DNA of 64,000 nt from the NCBI GenBank assembly GCA_016806645.1, contig JACSYO010000714.1, forward strand, positions 1,203,218 through 1,267,217, written 5' to 3'. Below are positions 44,941-58,315 of the stretch, piece after piece. The position numbers and the translations under genes were made by a program. Position 1 is the first letter of the stretch; each line of letters opens with the position of its first letter. The DNA comes from Ophiodon elongatus (Eukaryota > Chordata > Actinopteri > Perciformes > Hexagrammidae). A model generated the notes under the pieces. It was not told the origin of the DNA, searched no databases, and saw only the letters and a program-made list of their open reading frames with translations.

Positions 44941-47639
44941 TTCAACGTCGCAGAGCAGCTGTGGATATAAACTCTTTGTTTTTGATGATACATTCTTACC
45001 TTTTTTTAGTTCTCAAGTAAAGGGAGAAAGAACGAGAGAAAAATAATTCTCTAATAATGAATGTATGTGAGAAAAAGCAAGGTTCATTCTCTCCTCCATA
45101 TTGTCTTCATAGCCCTTTAAGTGGAAATTTAAACATGCTGGGAAAACTCCAGAGGAAGACGCAATAAAAAGCTCTAGAACAGCTTCTAAATAGACCTTGT
45201 GGTTAGATAGTTGTATTAACTACTGTGTGTGTGCTGTAGACGTCTCAAAAAACCTCACCTCTCAGCTCAATCTTGACCTCAGCCAAGTGAGACCCTGCCC
45301 CTAAATCTTTCTGCATGCAAAGAATGCAGCGAGAGGTCCAAGTCAAACGAGAATCTTCCTCCTTGTGATGTATAGTTGTGCAGCTGATTGGGCCTCGGTT
45401 CGCTCCTGTCTTTAATAACGTCTAATGCTGCAAACACGCAGTTCCAGTAGTGGTTTCTCTCTCACACAGCTCCTCTTTTCTGTTTTCCTCCCTCCTTCTC
45501 ATGCACAGATCCAGAGCTTCTCCTCGCTCAGCTCGTGCAGCTCCACCCACCTGCAGATAAAAGCCAAACCCTCACCAGAGCTGCTGTTCAGCGTCTGTCC
45601 CAAACTCCTCAAATCTTTCTGATACTTCCAGCCGGCAGCAGCACACACAAAGGTGAGTGATGCGTCACCTCTGACACCGCAGGATTTCATGATGTCTTGG
45701 TTGGCAGGGCCGCCATGTTTAGGTTTTTTGGTGCAGCAGTAACATCCAGTGAGCACTCATTAGCTCATGGTTTGATTTTGAATGTTTTTTTTTTTCTTGC
45801 ATGCCTTAGCCGATTGCAATGACTTGACTGGATCATTCAGCCCATTTCTCCTGGAAATAACTGTCGGATCACGTCCTGTTTGAATTCTTGGAACGATACA
45901 AGAATAACTTTTGGGATTGCGTGAGGGGAAAAAATTATAGAGATAGAAAGGCGAAGCAAGAAAACATTTCATAAGACATCCTGCTTCACTAAGCTCACTG
46001 CTGTGAAGCCTCTGCTGACAGAAAGTCTCTGCAGATAACGTCTGAGTTTTTCAAATGCAAAGAACATCCAAAAGATACACCTGGGAAGAATAACTCAAGC
46101 TTAAGCTTGTTAAAATAAATGCACGGTGCAGCATCTTGACAGGATTTAGCACCAGTTAATGGAATGTCTTGACATTTTGAAGATTTCAGTTGCACGTCTT
46201 TCAACACAGAGGGAAAAGAGTTTGAGGGAGAAAAGGATTTAGTGTTAAGGTTATTGTAGTTTTAACTTTCCCACATAAATAAAAAGGAAACAAGATTAAA
46301 GTCCGTTTTAGAGAGAGGCTTTTTGGCAGCACATTGGCATGAGTCAGAGATGGAAAGTTTGGGGTTCAGGAACTAAAACACGCAGTGTTTTCTGTCTTTG
46401 GTTCGTTTTTATCCCCATTTGTGTCCCCTGCTGACGAGAGATTGAACAGAATGGCTTTGAGAACATGCTAGTCCAAAATGACAAACTTCTGCCCTCTCAA
46501 ACTGGTCAGGAGCTCCAGTGCAGCCAGATGTTATGCCTCTCTATCCTCTCCATAACTTGATGACAGAACATCTGACTGTGCACCTGCCAGAAAACTGTTG
46601 GGAATCCCTGTTTCACACCCGATATGGATTTATCGCAATGTTGAACATGTCCAAGGTGAGGCTGTTGTCTCTGTTTTCTGCTTTAAGTCGGCAGAAATGC
46701 GTTCTAATCGCTGCTATAACTTGCATGCAAAAGTAGCTCACAGGAGCATCTGTTTTGGTGCGGGTAGAAATGTTAATGAGCTAATGAGCTTCACCGACCG
46801 GTCTGATGAACTGAGGTGATAAGTGTCTCAATAAAAGTTTAGATTTACCACAAAGGTCAGTTGTTATGTAACTGAGAGAAACTCTGTGAGATGTTTTTGC
46901 AGCTGTTTTGAACTTTCAGCTCCTTAATGCCATTTAACGTTATCATGTTTCTCCTCTCAGAGAGAAACCTCTTAATTAGGGGAAAATGTGGGTAAGCTGA
47001 AATAGTTGAGGTTGAACAAGTTGCACAATTAAGTCGCTGATTACCGTAAGTGTAATCCACTGTGCTCAGAAAGGACTGTTGGCATCAGCAAAATGTGGTA
47101 GCAGGCCGCACCGTGGAAACACACAAAACACCGATCTGCAGATGGGAGGAGGTCACGAACGCTCTAATCAAGAAAATCTAGAGCTTTGCAATTTAGGGCA
47201 GTACATTTAGTTTATGTCTGATTGTTCTGGAAAAGGGTATGGGTAGTTCATGTGCAGTGGTATCATGTCCAAAGAAACCATGTTAGAAAGAGGAAAACAA
47301 ACAGTTAGTTCATGGTTAGGGTTTATTCAGGTTATGATCTGTGTTTACAGAAACTGAATTTGATATTGTGCATTTACATTGAAAATGGAAAAATTGGAAA
47401 TGATCAGGTTGAAGTTACCTAAAGAGGTTTGCGTGAGAAACGAGTCTTCGAAGGAGGTCCTCACAAACATGCTGCAGTCAGCTGGAGCTTCTCCTGTTTG
47501 GCCACAGAGAGAGGCTTCACCACTCCAAAATGTTTCTTCAAAACCATCAGCTTGTTGAAATTGAACCTTTATGAAACAGTATATTGATATTGTAAACCCT
47601 TCACTTCGAGGCAAATAGAAGAACATATAGCATTTTAAT

Positions 47640-47790
47640 TAACATGTGAGCTTTAGAGGTGCTGGGAGGTGGATCTTGTTACCTTTGGACAGAGCCAGGC
47701 TAGCTGTTTCCCCTTGTTTCCAGTATTCATGCTCAGCTAAGCTAAATGCTTCTTCATATTTAATGTAAGATATGAGAGCAGAAGCTGTAG
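47640..47790 (-). repeat. Interspersed repeat, - strand copy of the family at 16,935-17,060
   Basis: On the - strand it reads TAGCTTAGCTGAGCATGAAT, CTGGAAACAAGGGGAAACAG, GGTAACAAGATCCACCTCCC and CTCTAAAGCTCACA. The intron 13 copy of hecw2 has the same order of words on the + strand. Confidence 0.65.
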
Positions 47791-48805
47791 AAACGGGTTG
47801 CAGAGTGTGCAACCCGTGTGTAAGCAAGTGTGTTATCTGTGCAGGGGCTGAATCAGATGCCTCCGTCCGCAGTTAGTGACTTTATATATATTTGTCACTC
47901 TGTTAATGTCTCCTGCCGGTGTTTTCCCTCTCAGTCTCACACTCAGACTCCCTCACAGTTCTCACCTACTGAACAGGAAGTGTTTATGTGGCTCAGAGGG
48001 AATGTGTCTCTTGATCCCGCAGCTGCAGACTCTGTGACTTGAGGCCATGTGTCCAAACATTCTCCTGCTACCGTGCAGAGCATTGCTCGGATTTATATTT
48101 CGTCTCAAAATACGAAATATAAATCCCTCTTAAACTGCAATTTGCGTTGTTAATCATACACATGTTTCTCCAAGCGGGGTGTCTCTTGCATTATAGTGAT
48201 CCATGTGGTGTAGTCCACTCTGGAATTAAAGTTTGGAATTTTGCAGATTTACTGCAAAGTATCTCTTATCTAAACTCCTAAGTAGACACAGTCGTAGCTC
48301 TTATTATCCCTCGTAAATACTCCACTGCAAAAACATCTGGACAGTAGGAAAAGGGAGGATCATATTTTTTCTCTGAGTGGCATATTTTACGGTGTGACTG
48401 TATAACACATTAAGCTTCCCGGGACTGTCGTCATATTCCATTACTGTCACCGGTAAGACAATGCATGCATGTTGGAACAAGAATTTAATAATCCCGGGCC
48501 ATTTTATGATCTCAATAAATTAATATATGTGTAAGAATTCAGGCGGCCAAAAAGCCCAATGAGAAGTATGCATTACCGAGAGTTGCAGTTGGAAAGTGCT
48601 CCGGGGAAACCATCATCAAAGTGAATCTTTCAAAGCAACATATAATCACCACCTAGTTCTTTTTCAATAGTACACTGCTCTCCTCCATCTCATTTGCCCA
48701 ATTGTTCCATGTGTTTGATGTCCTCTGTGTTTGAATTGCAAAAGCAGACATCTTTGGGGTCAATTTGTGATGGATCTTCTTTGTGCCTTTATTGGATGAA
48801 TTGGA

Positions 48806-49524
48806 AGTGGTGGAGGAAGTATTCAGATATATAAGTACAGGTACCAATAGTACAGAAATAATGGCAGCAAAATGTACAACAGTAAAAGTAGTTCTGTAGT
48901 AAAAATGGGCTCTATGGCTCATATATGATTATGAGATTGATAACACGGCTGCATCAATGTGTAAGCAGCTTTTTACTGTTTGCAGCTGGTTGAGTTAACG
49001 CTAGTTTTAACTGCTTTAAATACAGTAGTACTACAGTAGTAGTTTGGTCCAGTGGTAATCTGAGGGGTCGTGAGATAATTAACGCAATCTGAAAGATGTA
49101 AAAACAATGTGCTCCAACACAAATGTGTATGCATTTAATTCCCTTTTCTCTAATCTTTGCTTCTTTTTTTTTTTACTTGAAAAATGAAAGCTGTAAAATT
49201 ATGGGAGAAGCTAAGAGAGGAAATGTCTCTTTGGTAGAACTGTAACAACATTAAGACATCTGAAACGTAACAAGACATCGACTATTAGCCAAAAAGATTG
49301 GATTAAACAACTGGTTTAATCTAAATTGTCCTTAATAGATTTACCATCTGTTGTTTTTTATGTAAGATCTTAATATAAAATATAACTAGTGAGCTATCAA
49401 ATAACTGTCATGGAGTAAAAGTACAAGTATGAAATAGTATAAAATGGAAAAAGTGAAGTACAAGTACAGATTTGTATTTATGTACAGCACTTGAGTAAAT
49501 CCATGTGGTTCCTTTCCACCACTG
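48806..49524 (+). mobile_element. Probable non-autonomous DNA transposon (about 720 bp)
   Basis: The left end is AGTGGTGGAGGAAGTATTCA and the right end, read on the opposite strand, is CAGTGGTGGAAAGGAACC, so the outermost bases form a short terminal inverted repeat (AGTGGTGGA). Internal words (AGTACAAGTA, TTGAGTAAAT) match shorter fragments elsewhere in the window. No transposase frame is present. The family name is left open. Confidence 0.55.
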
Positions 49525-52500
49525 TGAGTTGGAGAGAAACAGAAGACGGCATGTGGCCTCCTGCACAGTATGGGCTGTTCTTTTCCGATTTACACAGTAC
49601 ATAAAATATATTTATGCAGCTGCAAACTGCAGAATTCCCTACTGGAGTCTGTGGTCTAAGCATAGTACAAGTGATCAGATCTGATTATTGGCCAAACGTT
49701 GTTATTGCCTACAAAAATAATCATTCACTAGTGGAGTGTCCCTCTGAGAGCCAGTGCAAATATGAGCGAGAGCAAGAAAGAAATGTGACAAAACCACAAG
49801 AAGTTCAGGTAAAAACTTGGATGAAGTTTGGAAAAGTTTGAAAAGCATCGCAAGTGTTTCCTTCCTGAGATAGTGGAACAAATCCTTTAAAACAAGCTCT
49901 ATTCAGAGTAAATATTCAGGTTCAGAAATACTTTCTTCCCATCCGTGTTTCCCATTGATTTTTTTCTCTCTAAACATATAAACAACTTCTTTAAAAGAAC
50001 GTAAAAACCTGAAGTGATTCTTAGTTCTGAAGTGCTATTAAATGCCGTCCGCTGACACTAGATACTGTGTTTTGACAGAACTCAAAGCTAATAGGAAAAT
50101 AATTCTCTTCCCGCTCCAATTTTTGCCTGAAAAGAAAATTGCGGCCAGACTTCGGGTGTCTTGTGGTTCCCAGAGCATAGGAGAGGGAAATATCTGTCAA
50201 TGAGATGGGTGAAGGGGTTGGACAGTGGGAGGGAGGTGTCGGCGCAATTATGCGCATGTACGTATGTGTATGTCAAAGGTCAGAGGAGCAGTAAGCAAAC
50301 ACTGCGGTTGCCAATTTGAAACTCATCCGCATGTTACTTCCTCTCGCGGTTATTCGGAACATCAGTTTGATGCCACCTTTAAACAAGGCTTTTCAATCCG
50401 ACTTCAAGGTCAGCTGACCTCTCGTCTGCCGTGTTTGAGGCTGTAGACGTCTCCGAAATGGCGTCTGCGGCCTTCGCCCTGCAAAGAGATCGAGGAGGTG
50501 TGAAGGAATGCTGTAAAAGAGCAAAATAGGTTGGAGAGGAACTGGAGCAGACGTAGAAAACTCTTCCCATCAACATAGGCCGAGTGGTGGGGGGAAACTA
50601 TGCTGCTTGATGATAGAGGCGGGATAAGTCACCTGCTCGGAGACAGACTCCAGAAAACTCCCAGAATCTGACTTGTGGTTTGTGAGAATAATGCAGTGAG
50701 AGACTGTTGTGGATGGAAAATGACCGGCGTGACGCACAAAACCAACGTCCAGTATTAATTACACTAAAAGCAAAAATAAACCTGATTGTGCAAAAGTGTT
50801 AGTCAGCCAGCAAACACAGTCTTTGGCAGGATAATTTGTTCTTTCTTTTTTTTTGCCACTGGAAGCACATGTAGTCCTCCTCCCAGTCTGTGGAAAACAG
50901 CAGTAAACAAGACAGACTAATAAGGGAATCGATGACTTAAAATCAAAATCTAATTCAGTCATGGAGTTTGGCGCCCTCTATTGAACGTGGCTTAGTTTGC
51001 AGTGAGATTGATAGTTTCTCTGACATGTGCCGTCAAAATGTAATTATTTATAAAAGGGATTACCTTACATCTACCGTCGAAGGATGCATATGCAGTATGC
51101 ATAGGTATATTGTATATTTTTGATATAAGCAGTCCTGCAGATAATCGTTTCTTGTTTGAAACGTCAGAAAAAGTCAAAAATGCCCTTCATCATCACCCTA
51201 AAAATGGCTTGTTTTTTCCAACTCCATTGATGTTTAATTTGTTATTATATAATCCACAGGAAAGCAGCAACTCTTCATTTTAAAAAGCTGGAACCAGGAA
51301 ATTGCTTGCATTTTTTTGCGAGAAAAATGTAACAAAATTGCCATTTATATTTCTGTTGATGGAGTAATCTCTCGAGGCTGCAGCGTGAGCGCAAAAGAAT
51401 CACAGTGCAGGACGAGTGTTTTTCTTATAAAAGGTTACATAATAACAACTCACACACATGCATGCAGATAGTCACACACACAGGTACATTCCCCAGATGT
51501 TGTCTTGGCGCGTTTGCTGCTTCTGTCAGCTGATCGTTGCATTCCTCTGTGTTTGTGTGTGTGTGTCTAAACGTTTTCACACTGACAGAATAGTTGCATG
51601 TATTTTGCATTATTTCAAAAGTACTGCTCTAGGGCTTATTGTTTTTTTTTTTAAAAGCCGCCATCTAATTATGAGCCCTAAATAATTAGGTGTCTTCATT
51701 TCGGGATGATGACAGTTTGTAGCCAGCTGCCCGCTCACATTAGAAAAGAAAGGCCTTCTGCAATCAGTTTAAAACACAAAAGCCAGGCCTAACCACAGGC
51801 AATTAAGACTGGCACCCGTATCTGTAAGCAATGACATGCCTCCGTTCCTCATCGTTTGTTTATCGAGCGCTAGAGTCCCCCATCTGGAATCGGTCAGCAG
51901 AAGAACACAGAGGAGAAATGGAAACTTGATTATTTTCAAAGCCAAGCTGGAGGTGATAAAAGACTTGTGGCTCATCACCAAGCGGGGCGGGCTGTGGTTG
52001 TACGCGTTGGCAAGGAGGTTCAGAGGAACCAGCATCCATCACGGGACTGTCATCTAGCACGAGGGCTGAGGAGGTGTCTGAGGAGTTTTCATTAGAGTTC
52101 ATGCACAAGATCCTAGTTAAAGAAATAATTGGGAAAGTTATAAATGAATCCTGTTTGGTCTTGAGATGTAAGGATGTCAGGTCAAGTAGATATTGAATAC
52201 ACATAAATATATATGTGTGTGTATATATATATATATTGTTCTTCCAGTAACATGTTGCAACACCACAACAGAACATAGTGAACAGCAATGCATTTCCGAG
52301 CAGCCGATAATGCACAGTCAATAGATATTTCATCACATAAACCGCAAATGTCTTGTCTAATCGTTGCCAGATGTTGGCCATGTTAGGATGTAGATGTGAT
52401 TCTCCAACCGGCTCATTGATAGGAAGGCTTTGGTTATGTACTAGTTCTGTAATGTCTGTAATAAAAACAGTAAAGATGGTAACTAAGCGACACCCTTGGT

Positions 52501-53186
52501 CTTGAAACCAAGCGTAGGACGTCTTCAAACCTGCTCTAGCTCGGTGAAAATTGTGAAAAAGTCACAGCGCCTGGCCAAAGAAATAGCCAACTTGTTATTT
52601 GTACACTTGTATGGATTTACCGAACAAGATATTGACTAATAAGTCTTTTGCGTAATAATAGCACAGGTGTATTTATTAATAAATGATGGCTGCGTCCCAC
52701 TTACGAGAGGTCCTGGTATTGTGTGTGCTGGCTCACTGGAATGGCTTACTGGGACACTGTTTGGGTTATATTTCAATATAATGGTACACTAAGAGTATAG
52801 TGTACCCCCCTTCTGATCAGTCTCCAACACCATGTGAATGCATGAGCTTCAGATCCAGTCCCTTGCTGATATCCCACACTAAACTCTCCAGTTTTCAAAT
52901 TCTGGTAAGAGTTACTTTGTTCGAAACATTGGCTCAACTGTAAAAGATCAGACATGGAATTTCAGCTCCACAGGGCTTTTACTCGCCCCATCACCACACT
53001 CTAGCTGATCATTAAGTTATGATTGAGAGCGTATGTTGTGCTGGGAAACATACTTTCTGGAAATTACCTGTTAAATCTTCAAAAAGAGTAGGAGGAGCCT
53101 ATTAGAACAGGGTGATTTATTATATAGAAAGTCCAATCATGAATCTGTAATGGTCTAGTTACTCCAAACGACCTTGTCGTAAGAAA

Positions 53187-53211
53187 ATCTCTCTCTCTCT
53201 CTCTCTCTCTC
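53187..53211 (+). repeat. (CT)n microsatellite
   Basis: Twelve to thirteen TC/CT units followed by CGCTACTT, about 0.5 kb from the Ty3/gypsy fragment. Confidence 0.9.
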
Positions 53212-53699
53212 GCTACTTTACAGTGGAGTAAATAAAGTTACAGTCAGGCTTGCTTGGGGAAGGGGAGGCAACATAAAACCAGATGGAATCGGTAAAACAA
53301 AGTTTTTTTATTTACAAGGAACTTAGATTATTACAAACACAAAGAAAGAGGCAAAGTACAAAATTAAGGGGACGCGTGGCTGCTGTTCAGATCACATAAA
53401 TACATATATAACAAAAATGACTTTTGTTAACCCAACTCAGACCCTGGAACAAAATATTAGAAGGAACTTCAATTCATATCAGACAATGTTCTAATCCATT
53501 ATGATCTATCAACACACACAATTGACCAATCACCTCCCAAAACCTCTTTGCCTCTCTGGATCACGACCCAGTAAATTTGGATCCGGAGAAGCACATTTAA
53601 ACACGTTACATGACAGTACATTACAACTGGGATAGTCGGACCATTAAGGAGGGATAAATATTAATATGACATGTGATAAGGTTGCAAGAACAAGACCCA

Positions 53700-54160
53700 T
53701 CGCGATTTGGATTTTGAAGTGAATGCAAAAAGGTAAACGGGTCAGTATCTGTCACCAAAGTAGAACCCGAATCTGATCAAACATAAAGATGTTGAAGGGC
53801 CAAAACAAGAGCGAGTGCTTGTTTTTCTAGGACCGAGTAAAGCCTCTCGTACACTTTGAACTTCGTAGAGGAGCAGCTGACTCGTGTTTCAACCCTCTTT
53901 CCATCCGTCTGTAACAAAACCGCCCGAGACACAAAATCACTTGCATCAGTTTGCTCGAGACGGCTCTTCACTTGGTCAAATGCCTGTTGACAAATTGGAA
54001 ACCAAACATATTTAACGTCAGTCTTCAACAACTCAGTCAGCGGGGCCACAACAGAAGCAGCATTGGCACAAAGCCAGCAGTAAAACCCGCCGTCCCCAGG
54101 AAACACAACAACTCCGGCTCAGCGGTTTTGCCAAAACTTTTGCACGAATGGGCGGAAACC
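53700..54160 (-). mobile_element. Decayed Ty3/gypsy retrotransposon fragment (reverse transcriptase end / RNase H)
   Basis: The - strand frame at 53777-54106 reads GFYCWLCANAASVVAPLTEL, then WFPICQQAFDQVKSRL, DFVSRAVLLQTDGK and YSVLEKQALALVLALQHL. This is the order of the Ty3/gypsy connection and RNase H region (FLGMAGYYR..F, APLTDLLK, CQQAFE.LK, AVLLQ, YS..EKEALALV.ALQ). Downstream, after a stop, TDTDPFTFLHSLQNPN continues the match in decayed form. Stops, a missing LTR pair and no other domains show a dead, truncated copy. Confidence 0.75.
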
Positions 54161-57100
54161 TCCTCTCACATTTGGTCAGGTTGATAGTCGAGCATAAGGA
54201 CCTGTGACAGTTGTTTTTACTTATTTTAAGTCAAAACAAGCACCATGTTTGTGTATTTGATACCTCGGCCAAACTGAGATTTTTCATTGGCAGCAGGATG
54301 CAGACAATAACAAAGCTTGTTTTTAAATGATTCATGTTTAGACAGTATGGGTGATTGCTTTGACTCCGTTTTGTGCATAACTCTGGGCTCTACATTGTGC
54401 AATCATTTATCAAACTTAATATAGTTGGGTACTTATCGACGTTATCGTAGCATCAGAACATTGTGTTCGTTCAAATGTGATGTTTGAGAACGACGACAGT
54501 GTTTCTGCAGTAAGTATCCAGAACAATGTATAAAGACAGTTCAGAAAAAGTGGATACAGAACACAAATTACTGTTATTAATGTTTTCTTTTTAATGCTTT
54601 CATAGTACATAACTGCAAAAATAAATAAAATACAATGACTATATAAGTCGCCATCTTCTTCCCAGATGTACTTGTTAATTGATCAATTAAATCCCAAAAG
54701 GATTCGTAATATAAAGCTAAAATTTAATTGAGCAAAAAGGAAAGAAAAATATAATGACCACATTAAAGTCCATTACAGTTTCTCAAAACCCGGAACAGAA
54801 ATTATATTTTAATTCAATGCAATAGATTATAACAAAACATGTGTAAATCATCTCCACTGGAGAAACTTCTCTGCTGTCGATATTTAACTAAAAGCCAAAA
54901 GCCAAAACATTGTCTCACAATGAAATACCAGAGGTGAATCATGTCCCCGACCCTTACCTGGGTGTCTCTTAAGGCATTAGGTTGACTGATGAAGCTTTGA
55001 AGCCGCATTCAACTTCTAGCATCTCGTCCGGTGTTTGTCTGCTTCGTCTCTGTAGGCCATGAAGACTTGACGTATCCTTGGAGGTTAGAGGGAACATGTG
55101 TTTTTTAAAGCTGTTTTTTTATTTTCAAAGTCTCTCCTCCTTGATTGGCTGTCTTTTTGTTTCTTACGGCGATCGTCTCCTTTCCTCGCCAAGCACATGT
55201 TCCCTTTATGGTGTGCAGCGAATAGCTCGCATTGTGGGAGTCCCAGGTTGTTTTTTAGACCACAGCGATGATACGTTTAACATCACCATGTGTGAAATCA
55301 TGTTCAATTTAGGAGATCCATACTTGAGGATCAACCCCTGACTGGTTTTATATCTGAAAAAGATGTGAGTGGCTCAAACTCTGGGGTTTCAGGAGACATA
55401 CCAAACAAGTTATTTAATCAGGGTGCATGTGGCATTGAAACACTTAAATCACCTAGTGAGTTGACAAGCTGTTTGTCTGCCTGTAACGTTTTATTGCCCC
55501 ATTTTCTCCACAGAAAATTTAAACGCACACATTTAGTCCTTTTGCTAAGGCTCCCCACATCTTGTGGTCTTCTTACAGCGACAGCATCAGTCCCAAGGAT
55601 GAACTGGTCTTTCCAGATTTTATTGACTGCTTTTGTTTTTGCAACAAGTCTGTTTATTTTCAATTGGGGTGAAACAGGCCAAATGAAAATGGAACTATTA
55701 CTGTTTTAAACATAGCTTTAAAAGTATATAATATAATATGAATATTATTCTGCTGCTGTGGTTATGAGGTTGGTGAACATTGAAACAGATCAGAGGTCAG
55801 TTACAGATTATACAGACTGTACTTGAAAGAGATATCAGTCTCGCAGGTGGACGGTGTCCACAGGATCTGTCCATGGTGCTGGATCTATACATTGTTTAAA
55901 GCATCTTTTACTTGATGACCAAAAGACTGCATGTAAAATGATCATAATGTATTTTATGTGAGGTTTTGTTTATTATATTTTTACTGTATGAATGTACATT
56001 TCCTATGATGTGTGATTCTGAATGTTGTAACTTAAAGGGAAAATCCCATATGACTGAGATGTCCCCTTGAATATTTAGCTTTTTTAGATAAATCTATATT
56101 TTCCAATCACGCTTTCAAATCCCAGTATACAAGCAGGGGATGGTTTATAGTGAGACCGAGCTCTTAGACTGGCTGCAAAGCAACAGTTTTATAATTTTAC
56201 AATTCTGCAACATTTATTTTTAATACCTCTGTCCCTACATTCCTCAAGGAAAGAGGTATGCCTCAGCTGTATCGAGGCCAAAATATGTCTACCAGGTGGA
56301 AATGGCAGCTTAGTGTTACAAACCCCAGGCCTCCGTGAAAGGTCACCACCTGACATTCATCGAACCTGACATTCATTTTTTTCACAGCAGGACTGCAACA
56401 AACACCTGGCTGGATCCCGTGCATGGCCGCCGTCCCACTCATGCCTTGGAAAAGATCCAGAAAAGCGACCTGAACTGAGGGGAAGTAGAGGAGGGAGCAG
56501 ACGAAGGAGGCGCAGGCCAGAGGGAGCGACGACCTTCAGTTTGAGAGGAGGAAAAATCTGAAAGTACGAGAATTTGTCGTTTTGCGCGGTGGACCCATAA
56601 AACAGATTTATAGGTGAATCGCATGTCAAACACTGTTCAGCACATTTCTTTTGATTTGTGCATTCAAAACTTCGCACAAAAACACCTTCAGCTGCAATAA
56701 GTAAAGTGCAATTATTGTTTTTAGGCTTAAATTCATTGATCTATGATGATAAAGTAGGAATTGCAACAAAATTACAAACGTAAACTAAATGTGAAATTCA
56801 TATTTAACATTTATAATGGTATTTTATTATGAAAGCAGCAGGAAAGCAGCAGGAAAGTAGCAGCCAGTATTTAAAAAAACAAAACGTACATCCCTACAAT
56901 ATTATCTAAATGTAGTTTAAAGCATTCTTACAGCCACTTTATAAGATAGTCACAATATTAGAGTCGGCCTTAACACCCACATTCCCAGATCTAAGTTAAA
57001 GTTTAGTGGGTTCTTTTGTTGCTTACTCTTACTATATTGACTTGGTCAATATCCATTTGTATCAGAGTATTTATAGATTAGGAAATGTGTGCTAAACATA

Positions 57101-58315
57101 TTGTACAGTAAACATATTCGGCCTGACACTACTTAGCTTGCATTTTTAGTAATTTCCCAGAAAAAGAAAAAAAATGGATTTCCCAAAAATGTGATCTCTT
57201 CGGTACTGTTACCAAGACATACCACTTCGAAGGAAAACATACATTCACCCATCACTGTTTATTTTCCCACTGTGCCTTTGGCAGCACTTAGACAATCTCT
57301 TTAGCAGAGACATGTTTAAAGGATTATTCTCAAAACTGAACCCGTCCCCTGAGTTGCCTCTTAATTACGATATATGTTTTAGCTGCATGTGCGTTGTGTG
57401 TAATTCCTCTCAAGGCTCTGAGGCTTTTCCACAGTATGTTTGAATAGATGTCTAAACAGGGGGAAATAAGGACCAAAGTCAGGCGTAGGGGGGTTTGGGT
57501 TTCACCACAGTGGGTTTCATAATTTCTTGACTCAGCTGCAAGATCGAAGAGCACAGCCTGCTGGTCGTGGACAAACATGAAGGCCTCATTTTTAAAATGG
57601 TGTGTGTACAGTGTACATCCTAGTGGTGTAAGCAGCATATTACAGACTGCAAAACTTCTTCCCAGGCTCTTATTTCTGCTTGGCTGGAGAGTAAATGATA
57701 AACTTGAGAGAAGGAACATCAATAACCAGTTAAAGGTGGAGTCAGCGTGAACGCCCCCTGTGCTGATTGGCTGCAATAGCATTGTTAGTTTCCCATTTGC
57801 TGAGAAAGTGCAGAGTATGATCACCATTTTTTTTCAGCCCACACACACACACAGACCGTGAGGAGATATTCACTGAATCGATTAGAATCACCGATTCAAC
57901 AATTTTAAGGGGCAATTTTAAACATTAAGATCAGTTTATTAGTTCAGTTGTTTAAAGTGTTTTATGGCTCTGAAGGGAGAAAATAACACATATTATGTCA
58001 GTGATGTCATCATGGTTATGCTGTTTTTTAGAGATCACAAATCTATACCTAAAATACTTTTTTACAAACTAAACTGTGAAAATACTATCCTGTTGCATTA
58101 TGGGAAGTGTAGAATCGAGTGCTGTTTTTTTTTTTTTACTTTCCTCATACAACATACTTTAAGTCAAGATATCTTAAATATACCATAGAATCTACCACAA
58201 AATCCTCTAAATGTGTTATGTTTTAATCTGTAGTAATAGTAATAGTAGTTGCAAAGAGACATTTCTGCATACACTGTGTTACATTTGTACTTGCTTTCTT
58301 CTCCACTGCAGAAAA

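Larger units (their letters stand above)
30760..58310. other. Gene-poor interval of about 27.5 kb
   Basis: No frame here shows a known domain or a chain of exons with matching phases. It holds short T-runs (33,980-34,004 and 34,721-34,752), a CA microsatellite (33,671-33,702), interspersed repeats (44,685-44,940; 47,640-47,790; 48,806-49,524) and a decayed Ty3/gypsy fragment (53,700-54,160). Long stretches are unique-looking sequence that could hold long-range enhancers or untranslated exons of flanking genes. The longest frame is 222 codons on the - strand (51,860-52,528) and is judged not to be a gene. Confidence 0.6.

Noticed and set aside
57330..57827. 165-codon - strand frame upstream of col8a1
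   Set aside because: No recognisable domain, low conservation appearance and no splice partners; probably chance.
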